DNA from: RGIG5327 sp045612485
GTDB taxonomy: Bacteria > Verrucomicrobiota > Lentisphaeria > Victivallales > UBA1829
Length of the DNA: 7,538 bases
Direction of reading: 5' to 3'
Assembly (NCBI GenBank): GCA_045612485.1
Contig: JAZKZE010000135.1
Span: forward strand, 1 to 7,538
This document shows, one piece after another, positions 5,961 through 7,538 of this stretch (position 1 is its first letter; every line of letters starts with the position of its first letter). A model generated the notes under the pieces. It did not search any database. It had not been told where the DNA came from and saw nothing but the letters and a program-made list of their open reading frames with translations. The position numbers and the translations under genes are program-made.

Positions 5961-7538
5961 TTACAGATAAAGAGTAAATGTTTCATTGGGTTTGATATTG
6001 CCGAGATACAATCTTCCGGTTCCGCCTTCCCCTTTTGCAAGAACAGCTTTTTCCGGTGTCCCGAAAAGGAAAGTGAAACGGAGCATTTTTTCTTCCACTG
6101 CTCCGGGAAGAGAGGCTAAAGGCCAGGAAAGAACAAGCGTATCTCCTGTATAATTCATTGTGAAAGAGGAATCAAAATCTTCTCCGGTAATGATAAGACT
6201 CATATTCCCTTTGCGGATACATTTGCCCTTTTCCACATTGAATACATCCTGCAATGCAAAACACGTTCCGGTAAGATCCATGAAATATGCCTTTCCCCAT
6301 ACATCACACTGAGCAGGAAAATCTTTGATGGTCAATACAAAATTTTCCCTGTCTTTTTTCCACGACCAGGAGTAATTTTCCGCCTGTTTCACGGTATTTT
6401 CGGGAACAATATCCAGAATCATTTTTTCTGCATACTGCAAGGGGGTAAGCCCGCTTTTCACACCAGACAGCAATTTTTCCGCTTCTGCATAAGATTCATC
6501 AGCGATCTGCATGGCTTTTGCGGTTTTCTCTTCATCAAAGATCCGGCACAATGCCTCCCCGTGATACCCCAGACGGGAGTCTGCTTCCAGTAACGGGATA
6601 CATTTTTCACAAAGTTCTTTATGTTTTGCCAGAAGCCCCTTCATCTCCTCAATAAGGGAAATATACTCATTTTGCGAAAGTTTTTCCGTATAAAGGCGTC
6701 TTCTGAGAAGGAAAAAGTCCAGAAGGAGAGAGGTTCCTTGCATAAGAAGTCCCAGAAGTTGGGAATTTCCAATATCCAGTTGATGATCCCGGCTCTCTTT
6801 GAAAACTTCTTTCAGAGGCAGGATCTTTTTCAATCCCTCCTGCCATTGGGTACTCATTTCTTTCATAAGAATTGCGGCATCTTCCAGAGTGAAACCTGCC
6901 AATGCCTCCCCTATGGCATCGCCGCCGAATTCAAAATTGGGTTTCCAGGGCGGGGCAAGAGGATCAAGATCGGGAAGGAAATGATATTTCCACATCATAA
7001 AAGAGTTCTGCGGAGCGTAATACTGGAACATCAAGGCAAAGGGGAATGATCTGTAGGCATCCGTAAAGATATTCCATGCTTCCACCATCTTTCCTGCATA
7101 TTTTCCCCAAACCGGCAGAGCAAGGCGGAAAAGAAAATCCTCTTTACTTCCGGAAAAATCCTCAAAGGCAAGACGGCCGCATGCCCGTTCCATAAGTCCG
7201 GGGAAATTCCCGATGTACCAGGACTGCATCACGCTGTTCACATTCAATTCATACATCGCTTTGTATTTATTGTAGGCGATCTCCGGAACAGGAATATAGG
7301 GTACGGGGGTGAGTTCATGGCCGCATCCCAGCTGGAGTTTTGCCCCCATAAGACCGTTTTTCCGCTGAAGGGCGGCTTCTTTGTATCTGTCTGCCGGACC
7401 TTCATAGGAGACCCAGTAATCCCCGGCAAGATGTTTTTTCCCCAGCTGGATCTTTTCCCCGCCGGACTCAAAATTGAATTGTGCGATCACTTCCGGCGGA
7501 GTATATTGTGCAAATTTGCTGCACCAGGATGCGAGGGG
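5961..7538 (-). CDS. Unidentified protein, possibly a glycoside hydrolase (5' truncated by the window edge)
   Basis: The frame stays open from the TAA at 5961-5963 to the right edge, giving 525 residues. The GTG at 7490 is probably internal, because 16 more residues (PLASWCSKFAQYTPPE) read on through it to the edge. I cannot name the family. The order of segments suggests the second half of a TIM-barrel hydrolase: AKLQLGCGHELTPVPYIPVPE (about 66-86), then SVMQSWYIGNFPG (102-114), a long helical region (about 200-365) containing ADSRLGYHGEA (319-329), and a beta-rich C-terminal domain (about 390-525) ending in FTLYL. These segments resemble uncharacterised glycosidase-like proteins of Lentisphaerota and Verrucomicrobia as I remember them, which is weak evidence. 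Whether it is exported cannot be told because the N-terminus is missing. It lies 17 bases upstream of the exported DUF4838 gene in the same operon, which supports a glycan-related role. Confidence 0.75.
   Translation of the reverse strand, partial: PLASWCSKFAQYTPPEVIAQFNFESGGEKIQLGKKHLAGDYWVSYEGPADRYKEAALQRKNGLMGAKLQLGCGHELTPVPYIPVPEIAYNKYKAMYELNVNSVMQSWYIGNFPGLMERACGRLAFEDFSGSKEDFLFRLALPVWGKYAGKMVEAWNIFTDAYRSFPFALMFQYYAPQNSFMMWKYHFLPDLDPLAPPWKPNFEFGGDAIGEALAGFTLEDAAILMKEMSTQWQEGLKKILPLKEVFKESRDHQLDIGNSQLLGLLMQGTSLLLDFFLLRRRLYTEKLSQNEYISLIEEMKGLLAKHKELCEKCIPLLEADSRLGYHGEALCRIFDEEKTAKAMQIADESYAEAEKLLSGVKSGLTPLQYAEKMILDIVPENTVKQAENYSWSWKKDRENFVLTIKDFPAQCDVWGKAYFMDLTGTCFALQDVFNVEKGKCIRKGNMSLIITGEDFDSSFTMNYTGDTLVLSWPLASLPGAVEEKMLRFTFLFGTPEKAVLAKGEGGTGRLYLGNIKPNETFTLYL

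Noticed and set aside
7488..7490. GTG as the start of the minus-strand gene at the right edge
   Set aside because: The frame continues without a stop to the edge, no ribosome binding site precedes the GTG, and the protein seems to begin mid-domain, so the gene is better treated as truncated.

Overview
The window looks like chromosomal DNA of a Gram-negative bacterium rich in polysaccharide-degrading genes. The best guess is Lentisphaerota (Victivallis-like) or a relative in the PVC group. The reasons are an exported DUF4838-family protein, a short ceramidase-like hydrolase beside a Gfo/Idh/MocA protein, and a stand-alone heptose-1-phosphate adenylyltransferase, which implies heptose-containing LPS. 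The taxonomic assignment is inference. No RNA gene, mobile element, CRISPR array or phage gene was seen.

Plus strand, 1-3489: first the C-terminal end of an unidentified protein (1-310). Sixteen bases later comes an rfaE2/hldE-type nucleotidyltransferase (327-833) for the ADP-heptose precursor of LPS. A 441-residue cytosolic protein of the neutral-ceramidase N-terminal-domain family follows (876-2201), then a strong terminator-like hairpin (2238-2278), then a Gfo/Idh/MocA-fold protein with a GH109-like active-site layout (2308-3489). The last two genes contain no TTA, CTA or TCA codon, a stricter codon usage than their neighbours. This suggests they belong together and are well expressed.

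Centre, 3490-3636: a long hairpin with T-runs on both sides, apparently a bidirectional terminator for the two convergent transcription units.

Minus strand, 7538-3637: a two-gene unit read from the right edge. The first gene (7538-5961) is cut by the window edge and encodes an unidentified, probably glycoside-hydrolase-like protein. Seventeen bases later comes an exported DUF4838 protein of 768 residues with a C-terminal beta-sandwich-like region (5943-3637). Together they look like part of a glycan-degradation locus; the substrate cannot be read from the sequence.

The most interesting points are the ceramidase-fold protein whose catalytic GDVSPN-type motif reads GDINHF, so it is probably not a ceramidase; its GH109-like neighbour, which has an altered active-site acid position; and the terminator placed so close to that neighbour's start codon that it may act as an attenuator.
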